Below are positions 7,947 through 15,747 of a stretch of DNA of 42,059 nt, in pieces (within the stretch, counting starts at the first letter, position 1; each line of letters starts with the position of its first letter). The notes under the pieces are model-generated. The model saw only the letters and a program-made list of their open reading frames with translations, searched no databases and was not told where the DNA came from. Where the stretch lies: positions 1 to 42,059 of the forward strand of contig JAGOEH010000008.1 in NCBI GenBank assembly GCA_017997825.1, read 5' to 3'. Origin of the DNA: Candidatus Delongbacteria bacterium. GTDB lineage: Bacteria > JAGOEH01. The position numbers and the translations under genes were made by a program.

Positions 7947-9347
7947 TTAACGTGCCATCGTATTGATGACGGTATTCAATAAGGTATCGACCGTGGTGAT
8001 CAATCTGGCAGCCGCTTGGTAGGAGCTTTGCAGACGGATCAGGGTCGTCAGTTCAGAATCCAATTGAACTCCGGACATTGTTTCCTTGAAATTTTTGACC
8101 TGTTCGGTCAAGGTATCCTGATTTTTTTTATTGCTGGTGGCGATCTGGGATTTTTGACCGATTTCATTGGTAATCGTTTCATAAAATCGGCTATACGTCA
8201 TACTCTGATTATCCATTGTTTTTTTATTTTTCAGTTCGGCAATGGATAATGCAATCTGATTATCTCCCGAAGCCCCGGTGGCGGAGGCAGCTACATTCCC
8301 CGCATCCAGCCTGATCGGATCGGCAAGCTTAATATCACCGGCACCGGTAGTCCGCTGATCAAAAAACAGCACCCCGCTGCTTTCACTACTTTCACTCCCG
8401 TACCCGTTCCGATGAATTCGATTGACTTCATCAGCGATGGAAAGACTCAACTGATCCAGATTCCGGATCTGATCAACCAGAAAATCCCCATGAATATCCA
8501 ATAATCCTTTCAGTTCTCCACTGGATATTGTGACTTGGCGTTCCTTAGAATCGGTCATTAGAATCTTGACTTCGGCAAACTCATTATCGGTCATTCTTTT
8601 ATCTGTTTTCAGCTCAAACGAAAGATCATTTTCAACAATGGAAAGACCATTGAGTGTCACCTTGACCATTCCATTATCATATTCCTTGATTTTGATATCG
8701 GCGATGGTCGCCATATTCAGCAGCAGCTGGTCCCGTTTATCCCGAAGATCATTAGCACTCTGATTCTGCGTATTCTCGATCCGGGCGATTCCGACATTCA
8801 ATTCGGCAACCTCTTGGGCGTAATTATTCAGATTGGATACCCGGTCAGTAATCTGGTCTTCAATTCTCTGTCTCATCCCCCACAGCTCAGTATCCAGGCG
8901 ATTGAGACTATCCACCAGCGTTTGGCTTTTTTCAACCACATTCATTTTGAAGGACTTAATTTCCGGATTACTGGCCAAATCACTCCAGGAATTGAAAAAA
9001 TCGCTGAGAGTTGTATTCAGACCAAACTCAGAGGGTTCATTATAAACAGCCTCAATTTCCTGGGCCAAGGCTTCATTACGCTCCCATTCACCGCTTTGAC
9101 TGGTAGACTCGATTAAATGGTTAAACAGCAGATCATCGCTCTGACGAGTGATCGATTTGATATCGACTCCCTTGCCGACCTGACCGTAGATCTGGTTCAA
9201 CGGGGTACTGGCTTCCACGATGACATTTTGTTTGGAATAGCCTTCGGTATCCACATTGGCTATATTATGTCCGGTTGTGCTGATGGCGGCTTGATGGGCA
9301 TTCAGCGCCCGTTTGCCGGTTTCCAGATTTCCGAATAATCCGCCCAT
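7947..9347 (-). CDS. flgK: Hook-associated protein FlgK
   Basis: FlgK (HAP1) joins hook to filament. The 466 residues have the rod/hook-family N-terminus (GKRALNAHQAAISTTGHNIA, then NVDTEGYSKQNV), a long coiled-coil-rich middle and the conserved C-terminus SELTTLIRLQSSYQAAARLI ending TVDTLLNTVINTMAR. It is on the short side for the family, with a small exposed domain. It starts 6 bases after flgN, so the chaperone and its client are made together. Confidence 0.94.
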   Translation of the reverse strand: MGGLFGNLETGKRALNAHQAAISTTGHNIANVDTEGYSKQNVIVEASTPLNQIYGQVGKGVDIKSITRQSDDLLFNHLIESTSQSGEWERNEALAQEIEAVYNEPSEFGLNTTLSDFFNSWSDLASNPEIKSFKMNVVEKSQTLVDSLNRLDTELWGMRQRIEDQITDRVSNLNNYAQEVAELNVGIARIENTQNQSANDLRDKRDQLLLNMATIADIKIKEYDNGMVKVTLNGLSIVENDLSFELKTDKRMTDNEFAEVKILMTDSKERQVTISSGELKGLLDIHGDFLVDQIRNLDQLSLSIADEVNRIHRNGYGSESSESSGVLFFDQRTTGAGDIKLADPIRLDAGNVAASATGASGDNQIALSIAELKNKKTMDNQSMTYSRFYETITNEIGQKSQIATSNKKNQDTLTEQVKNFKETMSGVQLDSELTTLIRLQSSYQAAARLITTVDTLLNTVINTMAR

Positions 9348-9353
9348 AATAAC

Positions 9354-9848
9354 CTATACCTGTCGGTTAAATAATGATAATCGCTGTTGGTCCACCCAAT
9401 CCCCTTTTTGATGATAAGTCGCACGCTCAGGATTCTGGGTAAGTATTTTAAACTCTTCATTGACCCAGTTCAAGGCCCGGTTGATCATCAGACGATTACG
9501 GGTATTGATTTCTTCCAATTCAAAAGCCGCGGCTTTGATTTTATTCTTCAGACTCAAAAATTCCGACTGGATAGACTCCGGAACGGACTCTGATAATTGA
9601 TCGATCGATAAATCCTTACTCGGTATCATCCCGGCGTCTTTCATCTGGTTCATCAACTGGATCCGGTACTGTTCGACCTGGAAATTTTTATACAGGATCT
9701 CTTTTTCCTGTTCCAGCGATTCTTTCAGCAGACTGGACTGATTCATCATGATAAAATCCTGTTGACGCAGGAGGTTCTTTTTCAACCGTTCCAGATGATC
9801 CATCTCGATCTGCAGGGTGTGAAGCAAATCATTCCAAAGCTCACTCAT
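9354..9848 (-). CDS. flgN: FlgN-like chaperone for FlgK/FlgL
   Basis: FlgN is the cytoplasmic export chaperone of the junction proteins FlgK and FlgL. The 164-residue product is predicted to be one long helical hairpin (ELWNDLLHTLQIEMDHLERL, then RQQDFIMMNQSSLLKE, and later SLKNKIKAAAFELEEINTRN). This matches the family only in pattern. Position is the stronger argument, since it lies directly upstream of flgK. AAAGGAG precedes the ATG. The 65-base gap to flgJ is the longest in this operon and holds only a very poor sigma-28-like match. Confidence 0.75.
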   Translation of the reverse strand: MSELWNDLLHTLQIEMDHLERLKKNLLRQQDFIMMNQSSLLKESLEQEKEILYKNFQVEQYRIQLMNQMKDAGMIPSKDLSIDQLSESVPESIQSEFLSLKNKIKAAAFELEEINTRNRLMINRALNWVNEEFKILTQNPERATYHQKGDWVDQQRLSLFNRQV

Positions 9849-9913
9849 ACTTTACTCCTTTACGTAATAATCGACACCGGAGCATTTTTCTGCATCCATA
9901 AAACTCCGTTTTT

Positions 9914-10729
9914 TCATTCCAAACTCTTTTTGAAATTCAAAACTTTAGTCACATAGTGTTGTGTTTCTGGAAATGGAGGAATTCCCTGGTATTTTTCCAC
10001 GTTACCCGGGCCGGCATTATAGGCCGCCAACGCCAATTCCTCATTCTGATCGAACCGTTCCAGCAGCTTGGCCAGGTACTGGCTTCCCTTCATGATATTC
10101 TCATTGGGATCCCAGGGATTTTTCAGGTTCAGCATTTTGGCGGTATCAGGCATAATCTGCATCAGTCCCATAGCATTCTTGGGGGATCGAGCCAGAGGAT
10201 TGCCGGAGGATTCGGCCATAATCACGCTTTTAATCAGATTCGGCGAAAGGGAATAGGTAGAGGCCGCCTGCCGAATTGTCGAATCGTAGTCCTCAATCGA
10301 GCCTTTTCCCAAAGCCTTCGACAGATCTGAAGCGGTTTCCGGTGATGAGATCGAGGGAGAAGAGATCAAGGCCGACGGTGCAGCCTTCCGATAAGCAGTC
10401 AGCATCTGATTCCGTCTGATCAAGGCCGAATCTTCCCTTACAGAGGATGGTTCAGACGATGGATTCAACTGGCGTTCCAGCATGTCCGCCAATCCAGTCT
10501 GATGCGTTCTGGACATTTGATCCGATAACTGATCGATCAAGAGATCCCGAAACATGGTCTCCCCTACTCCACCGGTAAAAAGCTGCCCCTCAGGATCCGA
10601 CGGTTGTTGGATCTTCCACACCAGACTCATAAAAATCGATTCAAATTGCTCACACACGGATTTCAGTTTGTCATTGGAATTGGAAAGGGTGGAATTGACC
10701 GATGAGCTGAGCAATGGATTGATTGTCAT
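9914..10729 (-). CDS. flgJ: FlgJ-type rod-binding protein fused to a lytic transglycosylase domain
   Basis: Residues about 20-90 are the FlgJ rod-binding domain (VCEQFESIFMSLVWKIQQ, TGGVGETMFRDLLIDQLS). After a Ser-rich linker, residues about 140-271 are a GH23 soluble lytic transglycosylase domain: LIKSVIMAESSGNPLARS with the catalytic Glu near 173, then GLMQIMPDTAKML and LAAYNAGPGNVEKY. The enzyme would open peptidoglycan so the rod can pass. In E. coli FlgJ the C-terminal enzyme is instead a glucosaminidase-type (GH73) domain, so this is the alternative domain pairing. There is no signal peptide, as expected for export through the flagellar apparatus. The start overlaps closely with the end of flgI (1 base between them). 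Confidence 0.9.
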   Translation of the reverse strand: MTINPLLSSSVNSTLSNSNDKLKSVCEQFESIFMSLVWKIQQPSDPEGQLFTGGVGETMFRDLLIDQLSDQMSRTHQTGLADMLERQLNPSSEPSSVREDSALIRRNQMLTAYRKAAPSALISSPSISSPETASDLSKALGKGSIEDYDSTIRQAASTYSLSPNLIKSVIMAESSGNPLARSPKNAMGLMQIMPDTAKMLNLKNPWDPNENIMKGSQYLAKLLERFDQNEELALAAYNAGPGNVEKYQGIPPFPETQHYVTKVLNFKKSLE

Positions 10730-10730
10730 C

Positions 10731-11768
10731 CTACATGACCTCCAGATCGGCTTTTAGGGCCCCGGAACGTTTGAGGGCTTGGAAAATGGCCACCATATCA
10801 CGGGCGGAAACCCCGATCGCATTCAGCGCTTTAGCTAATTCCTCCACATTAACCTTTTCATCCAGCACAATGGCACGAGCTTGTGCAGGAGCCTCTCCTT
10901 CTGCAGTTCCGATCTGCAGACTAATACTATGGTGAGAGATAGCCACCTTGGATATTCCGACATTCATGCCGGAAATCACCGTCCCGGTCCGTTCGTTGAT
11001 GATCACCTTGGCCACATCATCCGGGATGACGGTCAGGTTTTCAATCAGGGAGATCATCTTGACAATCCCCTGGGTATGGTTAAATTCCGCTGGTACCTTG
11101 ATCTTGACCAATCCGGCATCTTGGGCCATGGCTAATGGTTGTCCGAATTTTTCATCGATGGCCTGATTGACTCGCATTACGGTTGTAAAATCGGGTTCAT
11201 TCAGGCTTAGATTCAGATAATTATCCGCGCCGATGCCTTCGGTCAGTTCAAACGCAATTTCCTGTTCCAGGATGGCGCCATTCGGCACCGATGCTACCAA
11301 TTCATAATTTCGCCGTTCATTCCGGCCGGCTCCGGTATTCAAGCCGCCGATCGACAAGGGTCCCTGGGCGGCGCCATAGATCATATTATCCGCCCCCCGC
11401 AGTGGGGTCATGATCAGGGTCCCCCCTTCCAGACTGGTCGCATCGCCCATCGATGAAACCTGAACATCGAACTTGCTGCCTTTTTTACTGAAAGGACGAA
11501 TCTTTCCGGTTACCATAACCGCGGCTACATTTTTTACTCTGGATTTATTAGCGTCAACCGCCACCCCCATCTGCTGGAGCATCTTGGTGATCGACTGAAC
11601 GGTAAACACGGTCCGCTGCTTGTCGCCGGTTCCCCGCAATCCCACCACCAATCCATACCCGACCAATTGGACTTCCTGGACGCCCTGAATCTTGGCCACA
11701 TCCTTCACCCGGACCTCCGCCCTCATCTGAGTGATCACAATCAACAGTACCAAGACAATCCGTCTCAT
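10731..11768 (-). CDS. flgI: Flagellar P-ring protein FlgI
   Basis: FlgI forms the periplasmic P ring around the rod. I chose ATG 11768 (345 residues), which sits 6 bases after AAGGAG; an upstream TTG (11774) and ATG (11771) are too close to that site. It has a signal peptide MRRIVLVLLIVITQMRA and then EVRVKDVAKIQGVQEVQLVG, LVVGLRGTGDK, RVKNVAAVMVTGKIRPFSK and GGTLIMTPLRGADNMIYGAA. Later come NERTGTVISGMNVGISKVAI and the C-terminal VEELAKALNAIGVSARDMVA. All are hallmarks of the family. The final ring-forming segment ends KADLEVM. Confidence 0.96.
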   Translation of the reverse strand: MRRIVLVLLIVITQMRAEVRVKDVAKIQGVQEVQLVGYGLVVGLRGTGDKQRTVFTVQSITKMLQQMGVAVDANKSRVKNVAAVMVTGKIRPFSKKGSKFDVQVSSMGDATSLEGGTLIMTPLRGADNMIYGAAQGPLSIGGLNTGAGRNERRNYELVASVPNGAILEQEIAFELTEGIGADNYLNLSLNEPDFTTVMRVNQAIDEKFGQPLAMAQDAGLVKIKVPAEFNHTQGIVKMISLIENLTVIPDDVAKVIINERTGTVISGMNVGISKVAISHHSISLQIGTAEGEAPAQARAIVLDEKVNVEELAKALNAIGVSARDMVAIFQALKRSGALKADLEVM

Positions 11769-11778
11769 CATCAACTCC

Positions 11779-12351
11779 TTAGAATAACCAATTGAGTAAT
11801 CGGGTTATGATCCCGGCCTTTGCGCCGTCGTACATAGGACCTTTTCCCTTGTAACTGATCTCCACATTCGCCAGTTTGGAGGAAGCTACCGTGTTATCCG
11901 CCGTAATATCATCCGGGCGGACCTCCCCGGAAATATTGATCAACTCCTCTTCTCCATTGATCGATAACTTTTTGGTGCCTAAAAGCTCAAAATTACCGCT
12001 ATCCAAAATTCGAACGATCTTGGCCGTTATCGTAGTCTGAATACTGCCGCTCTTGGCTGTTGTCCCGGTTCCTTCATAGGCATTGCTCCATTGGGCTCCA
12101 GCCCCGAAACTGGGAACCGCTTTGGCCCATCCTCCGCTCCCCTGGCCCAGATTAAAACTGGATTGCTGCTGGTTGGAGGAATTATTAGTGGCCGAATTGG
12201 TGGCATTGGCCTTCTCCGTCACTATAATGGTAATCAGATCGTTAATATTGCGGGCTTTATTGTCGGAAAACATCGAATATAACGGTTTATTCCGGCTCTG
12301 CGCTTGAATGACCGAAACAATCACCAGCAATCCTATCATGATTCGATTCAT
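11779..12351 (-). CDS. flgH: Flagellar L-ring protein FlgH without a lipobox cysteine
   Basis: FlgH forms the outer-membrane L ring. The 190 residues carry the family core: NINDLITIIVTEKANATNSA, then KIVRILDSGNFELLGTKKLS, EELINISGEVRPDDITADNT and the C-terminal AKAGIITRLLNWLF. In most Gram-negative bacteria FlgH is a lipoprotein. Here the signal peptide MNRIMIGLLVIVSVIQAQ is followed by SRNKP with no Cys, and the whole protein contains none, so it must be held in the outer membrane by other means. The start overlaps the flgA stop by 4 bases (ATGA). Confidence 0.93.
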   Translation of the reverse strand: MNRIMIGLLVIVSVIQAQSRNKPLYSMFSDNKARNINDLITIIVTEKANATNSATNNSSNQQQSSFNLGQGSGGWAKAVPSFGAGAQWSNAYEGTGTTAKSGSIQTTITAKIVRILDSGNFELLGTKKLSINGEEELINISGEVRPDDITADNTVASSKLANVEISYKGKGPMYDGAKAGIITRLLNWLF

Positions 12352-13277
12352 AATACAATCTCTCCTTTTCCGGAACCGGTTATCCGGACACGAACCTCCT
12401 GACGGCTGTCAGGATTCATACTCCGGATGATCTGCCCCAGTTTACCGTCCTGTAAAGCAATCAGCTTTGCGGTCAATTGCAGATCGTTGATCTGATACCG
12501 GGCATCAATGGGTTGATTTTTTTTAATAATCACCGGAAATATAAAATCCCGTTCATACAGCAACCGGCCGGGTTGAAGGGGACGGCGGCTGACGGCTCCC
12601 GATATATCCCGCACGGATTTGAGCGGTGTGCGGGAACCGGGTTTAATCGGCAGTATCGTTTTGGTGAACAGGTCATCGATGACTCCGATTCCGGACGAAA
12701 GCGGTTCTTTGACCGTCAGGAAACTGTCCAGAAGGGTAAATACAATCGGCAAGCGATACGAAGCCAAGCACAGAGTATCATGAAACAGACCAAGGGTCAA
12801 ATTGGAAATTCCCCCGCTGCGCAAGGTCTGAATGGAATGAAGACTGACCGAGTCAACCCGGCGGGATAATCCGCTGAAATCCAGTTTCTTTTTACAGGTG
12901 ATCCGGATCAGGCTGTCCGACCAGTTCATACGTGATGCAATAAAGCGGATCACGTGGCGGTTCAGCTCAGCCTGGGTAAAATAGTGGGAACGCGAAACAA
13001 GACGGATAGTATCCGGTCCGAACATCCTGAATTGGAGTGTCGGAAACCGGTGATGAATGAACTGTTCCAGATCGGATCGGAGTAAGTATTCCTGATGGAC
13101 AATGGACTGTAGTCCGGCGGATTTGAGTTCATTTGTCACCGGCCGGCCGGCTAAAGCGGCTATATCGTTTAAACATAGCCGATCATGGCGGTCCGCTTCC
13201 TTTTTACAATAGATCAGAACCGAGGATTGAAGCTGGATCACCAGCAGCATCCACAGAATCAAAGACTTACTGATCAT
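12348..13277 (-). CDS. flgA: P-ring assembly chaperone FlgA
   Basis: FlgA is the periplasmic chaperone that helps FlgI assemble into the P ring. The 309-residue protein has a signal-like N-terminus (MISKSLILWMLLVIQLQSSV), a long and poorly conserved middle, and a C-terminal SAF-type domain: VSRRPLQPGRLLYERDF, IIKKNQPIDARY, KLIALQDGKLGQIIRSMNPD and VRVRITGSGKGEIVL. That order is typical for FlgA. It is longer than E. coli FlgA (about 220 residues). The Shine-Dalgarno is weak. It starts 6 bases after flgG and overlaps flgH. Confidence 0.88.
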   Translation of the reverse strand: MISKSLILWMLLVIQLQSSVLIYCKKEADRHDRLCLNDIAALAGRPVTNELKSAGLQSIVHQEYLLRSDLEQFIHHRFPTLQFRMFGPDTIRLVSRSHYFTQAELNRHVIRFIASRMNWSDSLIRITCKKKLDFSGLSRRVDSVSLHSIQTLRSGGISNLTLGLFHDTLCLASYRLPIVFTLLDSFLTVKEPLSSGIGVIDDLFTKTILPIKPGSRTPLKSVRDISGAVSRRPLQPGRLLYERDFIFPVIIKKNQPIDARYQINDLQLTAKLIALQDGKLGQIIRSMNPDSRQEVRVRITGSGKGEIVL

Positions 13278-13283
13278 AATTGA

Positions 13284-14072
13284 TTACCGTTTGAGGTTAT
13301 TGGCGATCGACAGCATATCATCCGATGTGGTGATCGCCTTGGAATTGATTTCATAAGCCCGTTGAGCGGTGATCATGTTCACCATTTCGTCGACAATCTG
13401 GACATTGGATTTTTCCAGGTATTTTTGGAGTGTTTCCGCCATCCCGTCCTGGCCGGGCATTCCCAAGATCGGATCACCCGAAGCCGCTGTAATGGTATAA
13501 AGATTCCGTCCCAGATTTTTCAAGCCGGCGGGATTGATAAAACGAGCCAGTTCAATCTGTCCCAAGACGGTTTCTTCAGCGGCATCGGCCGTAAGAATCG
13601 AGACGGTACCGTCCGCCCCGATCGTCAGCTCGGTGGCGTTTTCCGGTATCGCCATCTCCGGCTGCAGAATATAGCCGTCTTTGGTGACGATGGTTCCATC
13701 GGCATTCAATTCAAAAGCACCGTCCCGGGTATAATAGACATTCCCATCCGGTGCCATAATCTGGAAAAATCCATCCCCGTTCAAGGCGATATCCAGATCC
13801 CGATTGGTCGGTGACACATCTCCCTGGGTAAACATTTTGGGAGTCGCCGCTACTCGAACTCCATTTCCTACCTGCAATTCGGACGGGACTTCCGCTCCCT
13901 GCACAAAGGTTGTTCCCGCCGCCCGAATGGTCTGATAAAGCAAATCCTGAAACTCAACCTGATTCTTCTTGAATCCGGTAGTGTTTACATTGGCCAGGTT
14001 GTTGGCTATGGTATCCACATTGAACTGTTGGGCTATCATCCCGGTCGCTGCTGACCGCATGGCTCGAATCAT
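13284..14072 (-). CDS. flgG: Distal rod protein FlgG
   Basis: FlgG forms the distal rod. The 262 residues have the family length and signatures: MIRAMRSAATGMIAQQFNVD, then TIANNLANVNTTGFKKN, the mid-protein DLDIALNGDGFFQIMAPDG with YYTRDGAFELNADGTIV, and the C-terminal NVQIVDEMVNMITAQRAYEI ending DDMLSIANNLKR. GAGGA precedes the ATG by 5 bases. It lies between flgF and flgA, the common order. Confidence 0.96.
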   Translation of the reverse strand: MIRAMRSAATGMIAQQFNVDTIANNLANVNTTGFKKNQVEFQDLLYQTIRAAGTTFVQGAEVPSELQVGNGVRVAATPKMFTQGDVSPTNRDLDIALNGDGFFQIMAPDGNVYYTRDGAFELNADGTIVTKDGYILQPEMAIPENATELTIGADGTVSILTADAAEETVLGQIELARFINPAGLKNLGRNLYTITAASGDPILGMPGQDGMAETLQKYLEKSNVQIVDEMVNMITAQRAYEINSKAITTSDDMLSIANNLKR

Positions 14073-14104
14073 AATTTCCTCACTTTATTATTCATAATTT
14101 CAGG

Positions 14105-14833
14105 TCATTCCAGTCTTCCCACCTGATTAACCAGGGTGTTCAGCGTTTCGTCCAGAGATTGGATCATTTTCTGACCGCTCTCGTAATGCCGATATAATTC
14201 GAGCATATCGACCATTTCTTCAATCCCGTTGACATTTGAATCCTCCAAAAAACCCTGTTTAACCCTGGCGTCGGAAGACTGGTGAACCGCCAGAGCATCC
14301 TGAGGCGCCCACAAATTGTTCCCGATCTTGTTCAACGCATACGGTTTCTCAAAATCCACCACCCGAATGCGGTCCACCGGCGCACCGTCCACTACGACTT
14401 GTCCGTTTTCTCCAATGGCAACCGTTTTTCCGTCAATCCGGATCGGCCCGTTTTCTCCCATCACCGGCTGGTTTTGATCGTTAACCAAGAGATGATCGGG
14501 ATTCAAACTAAAATTACCGTTTCGGGTATAGCGTTCTCCCGCGAACGTTTGAATCACAAAAAAACCCTGACCGTCCAACGCCATATCCAACGAATTATCG
14601 GTCATCTGAAACCGACCGGCAGAAAAATCCGTATAAGTCTGATCAGTCATGGAACGATCTTCCCAGCGTGGAACGCCGTTTTTCTTGTTTTCCAGTTCCT
14701 GTAGGGTGCGATAGAATGCATTATCTTTTTTGAATCCGGTAGTATTGACATTCGCTAGATTATTGGCCTTCAAATCCTGTTTAAAAGCGGCGCTGTTCAA
14801 TCCATAGGCACTCTGATAGACACTTTTCAGCAT
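14105..14833 (-). CDS. flgF: FlgF-like flagellar basal-body rod protein
   Basis: This is a second FlgG/FlgF-family rod protein, 242 residues from the chosen ATG at 14833, which has GGGAG 6 bases upstream. A TTG at 14845 would start inside that ribosome site and is rejected. It shows LKSVYQSAYGLNSAAFKQDL, KANNLANVNTTGFKKDNAFY, then NSLDMALDGQGFFVIQT, RYTRNGNFSLNPDHL and the C-terminal NVNGIEEMVDMLELYRHYES. Being first, directly before flgG and slightly shorter than it, it is best called FlgF (proximal rod); a FlgG-like paralogue cannot be excluded. It is the first gene after a sigma-54-like site. Confidence 0.85.
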   Translation of the reverse strand: MLKSVYQSAYGLNSAAFKQDLKANNLANVNTTGFKKDNAFYRTLQELENKKNGVPRWEDRSMTDQTYTDFSAGRFQMTDNSLDMALDGQGFFVIQTFAGERYTRNGNFSLNPDHLLVNDQNQPVMGENGPIRIDGKTVAIGENGQVVVDGAPVDRIRVVDFEKPYALNKIGNNLWAPQDALAVHQSSDARVKQGFLEDSNVNGIEEMVDMLELYRHYESGQKMIQSLDETLNTLVNQVGRLE

Positions 14834-14882
14834 AATGACTCCCAAGGCCGGTTAGTGGTCGCTTGGCCTCAGCCTGATTAAG

Positions 14883-14898
14883 TGCATATTACATGCCG
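14883..14898 (-). promoter_or_regulatory. Sigma-54-type promoter before flgF
   Basis: On the minus strand CGGCAT, 5 bases, ATGCA: the invariant GG and GC are exactly 10 bases apart, and the site agrees with YTGGCACG-N4-TTGCW at all but three defined positions. The predicted transcription start is near 14872, giving a leader of about 39 bases before flgF. It lies in the 113-base gap after the J-domain gene. Sigma-54 control of rod, ring and hook genes is common in polar flagellates. Confidence 0.55.
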
Positions 14899-14946
14899 AA
14901 ATGAAAAGATGGAATTAGGGGAAAGAATGAGGAAAATCTTGCCGAA

Positions 14947-15738
14947 TCAGTCAAAAACCGTGAACCGGGAGCGTCCGAAACGGGCAAAGAAGCGTTTTAG
15001 CTTTCGGCCAAGAAATGAAGAATGCGAAAAATCCATCTCGGAAATCACGGAGGTTATCCTTGGGTCGGCAATTTTTTCCAAAATGAGGATCAATTTAAAT
15101 TTTTGGGCCTGAGAGGAGATCTGCCAGATTTTTTTCAGACAGGTTAATCCTTCATAATCGAAATAATTACGCAGCAGTTCGATCATAAACTCACTGACAT
15201 CGGAATTCCGATCGTTGCAGGCACTTAGCAAATAAAGCAGGTTTCTGGCATCTTTACGGGGAAAAAGAGACTTGGCGGCCGCCATCTTCACAAACGGGTT
15301 ATCCGAGTTGACCAATCGCTCAATCAAAGCCTTGGTGGGCAAATTCCGAGTCACAATGTCAACCTCGATATCGCTGTATCGCGATTTATCCTTTTTAGAG
15401 CTGAAAAATCCTAAAAACCGGGATCGCTGATTAGGCGGCGGCGATGAGTAGTCGTTCCATTTCGATTCGGGTTTATCTTGCAAAGCAATTTCAGGCCGTT
15501 CGGGAGCATGGACCCGATGCTCCTTGACGATCAGATCGGAACGCAGGGATAAATCCCGCAAAATCAGATAGGCTTCCTGAATCTCTTTAAACCGGTCAAT
15601 ATTTTTTTGACTGGGCGAACAGACATCAGGATGATAAAGATGAACATACTGTCGGTAGGCTTTTTTTACCATATCAAAAGGAGCATTAGCCGGAAGCCGG
15701 AGTACCCGATAGCAATGCTCATAAGTTTTTACCGTCAT
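14947..15738 (-). CDS. J-domain protein with HEAT-like repeats
   Basis: Residues 1-65 are a DnaJ-type J domain (YEHCYRVLRLPANAPFDMVK, then AYRQYVHLYHPDV with His36-Pro37-Asp38, and KEIQEAYLILRD). J domains stimulate Hsp70 ATPase. There is no Gly/Phe region, zinc finger or C-terminal DnaJ substrate domain. A polar linker leads to residues about 125-250, which look like HEAT-type helical repeats (LIERLVNSDNPFVKMAAAKS and LKKIWQISSQAQKFKLILIL). Such a protein would deliver particular partners to the Hsp70 rather than act as a general DnaJ. It starts 9 bases after dnaK, so it is probably the dedicated co-chaperone. A basic tail (GRKLKRFFARFGRSR) ends the protein. Confidence 0.8.
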   Translation of the reverse strand: MTVKTYEHCYRVLRLPANAPFDMVKKAYRQYVHLYHPDVCSPSQKNIDRFKEIQEAYLILRDLSLRSDLIVKEHRVHAPERPEIALQDKPESKWNDYSSPPPNQRSRFLGFFSSKKDKSRYSDIEVDIVTRNLPTKALIERLVNSDNPFVKMAAAKSLFPRKDARNLLYLLSACNDRNSDVSEFMIELLRNYFDYEGLTCLKKIWQISSQAQKFKLILILEKIADPRITSVISEMDFSHSSFLGRKLKRFFARFGRSRFTVFD

Positions 15739-15747
15739 CTGTCTTTC

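Noticed and set aside
9849-9913. Sigma-28 promoter before flgN-flgK.
   Set aside because: Only a GTCGATTA-like box is present, without a TAAA at the right distance.
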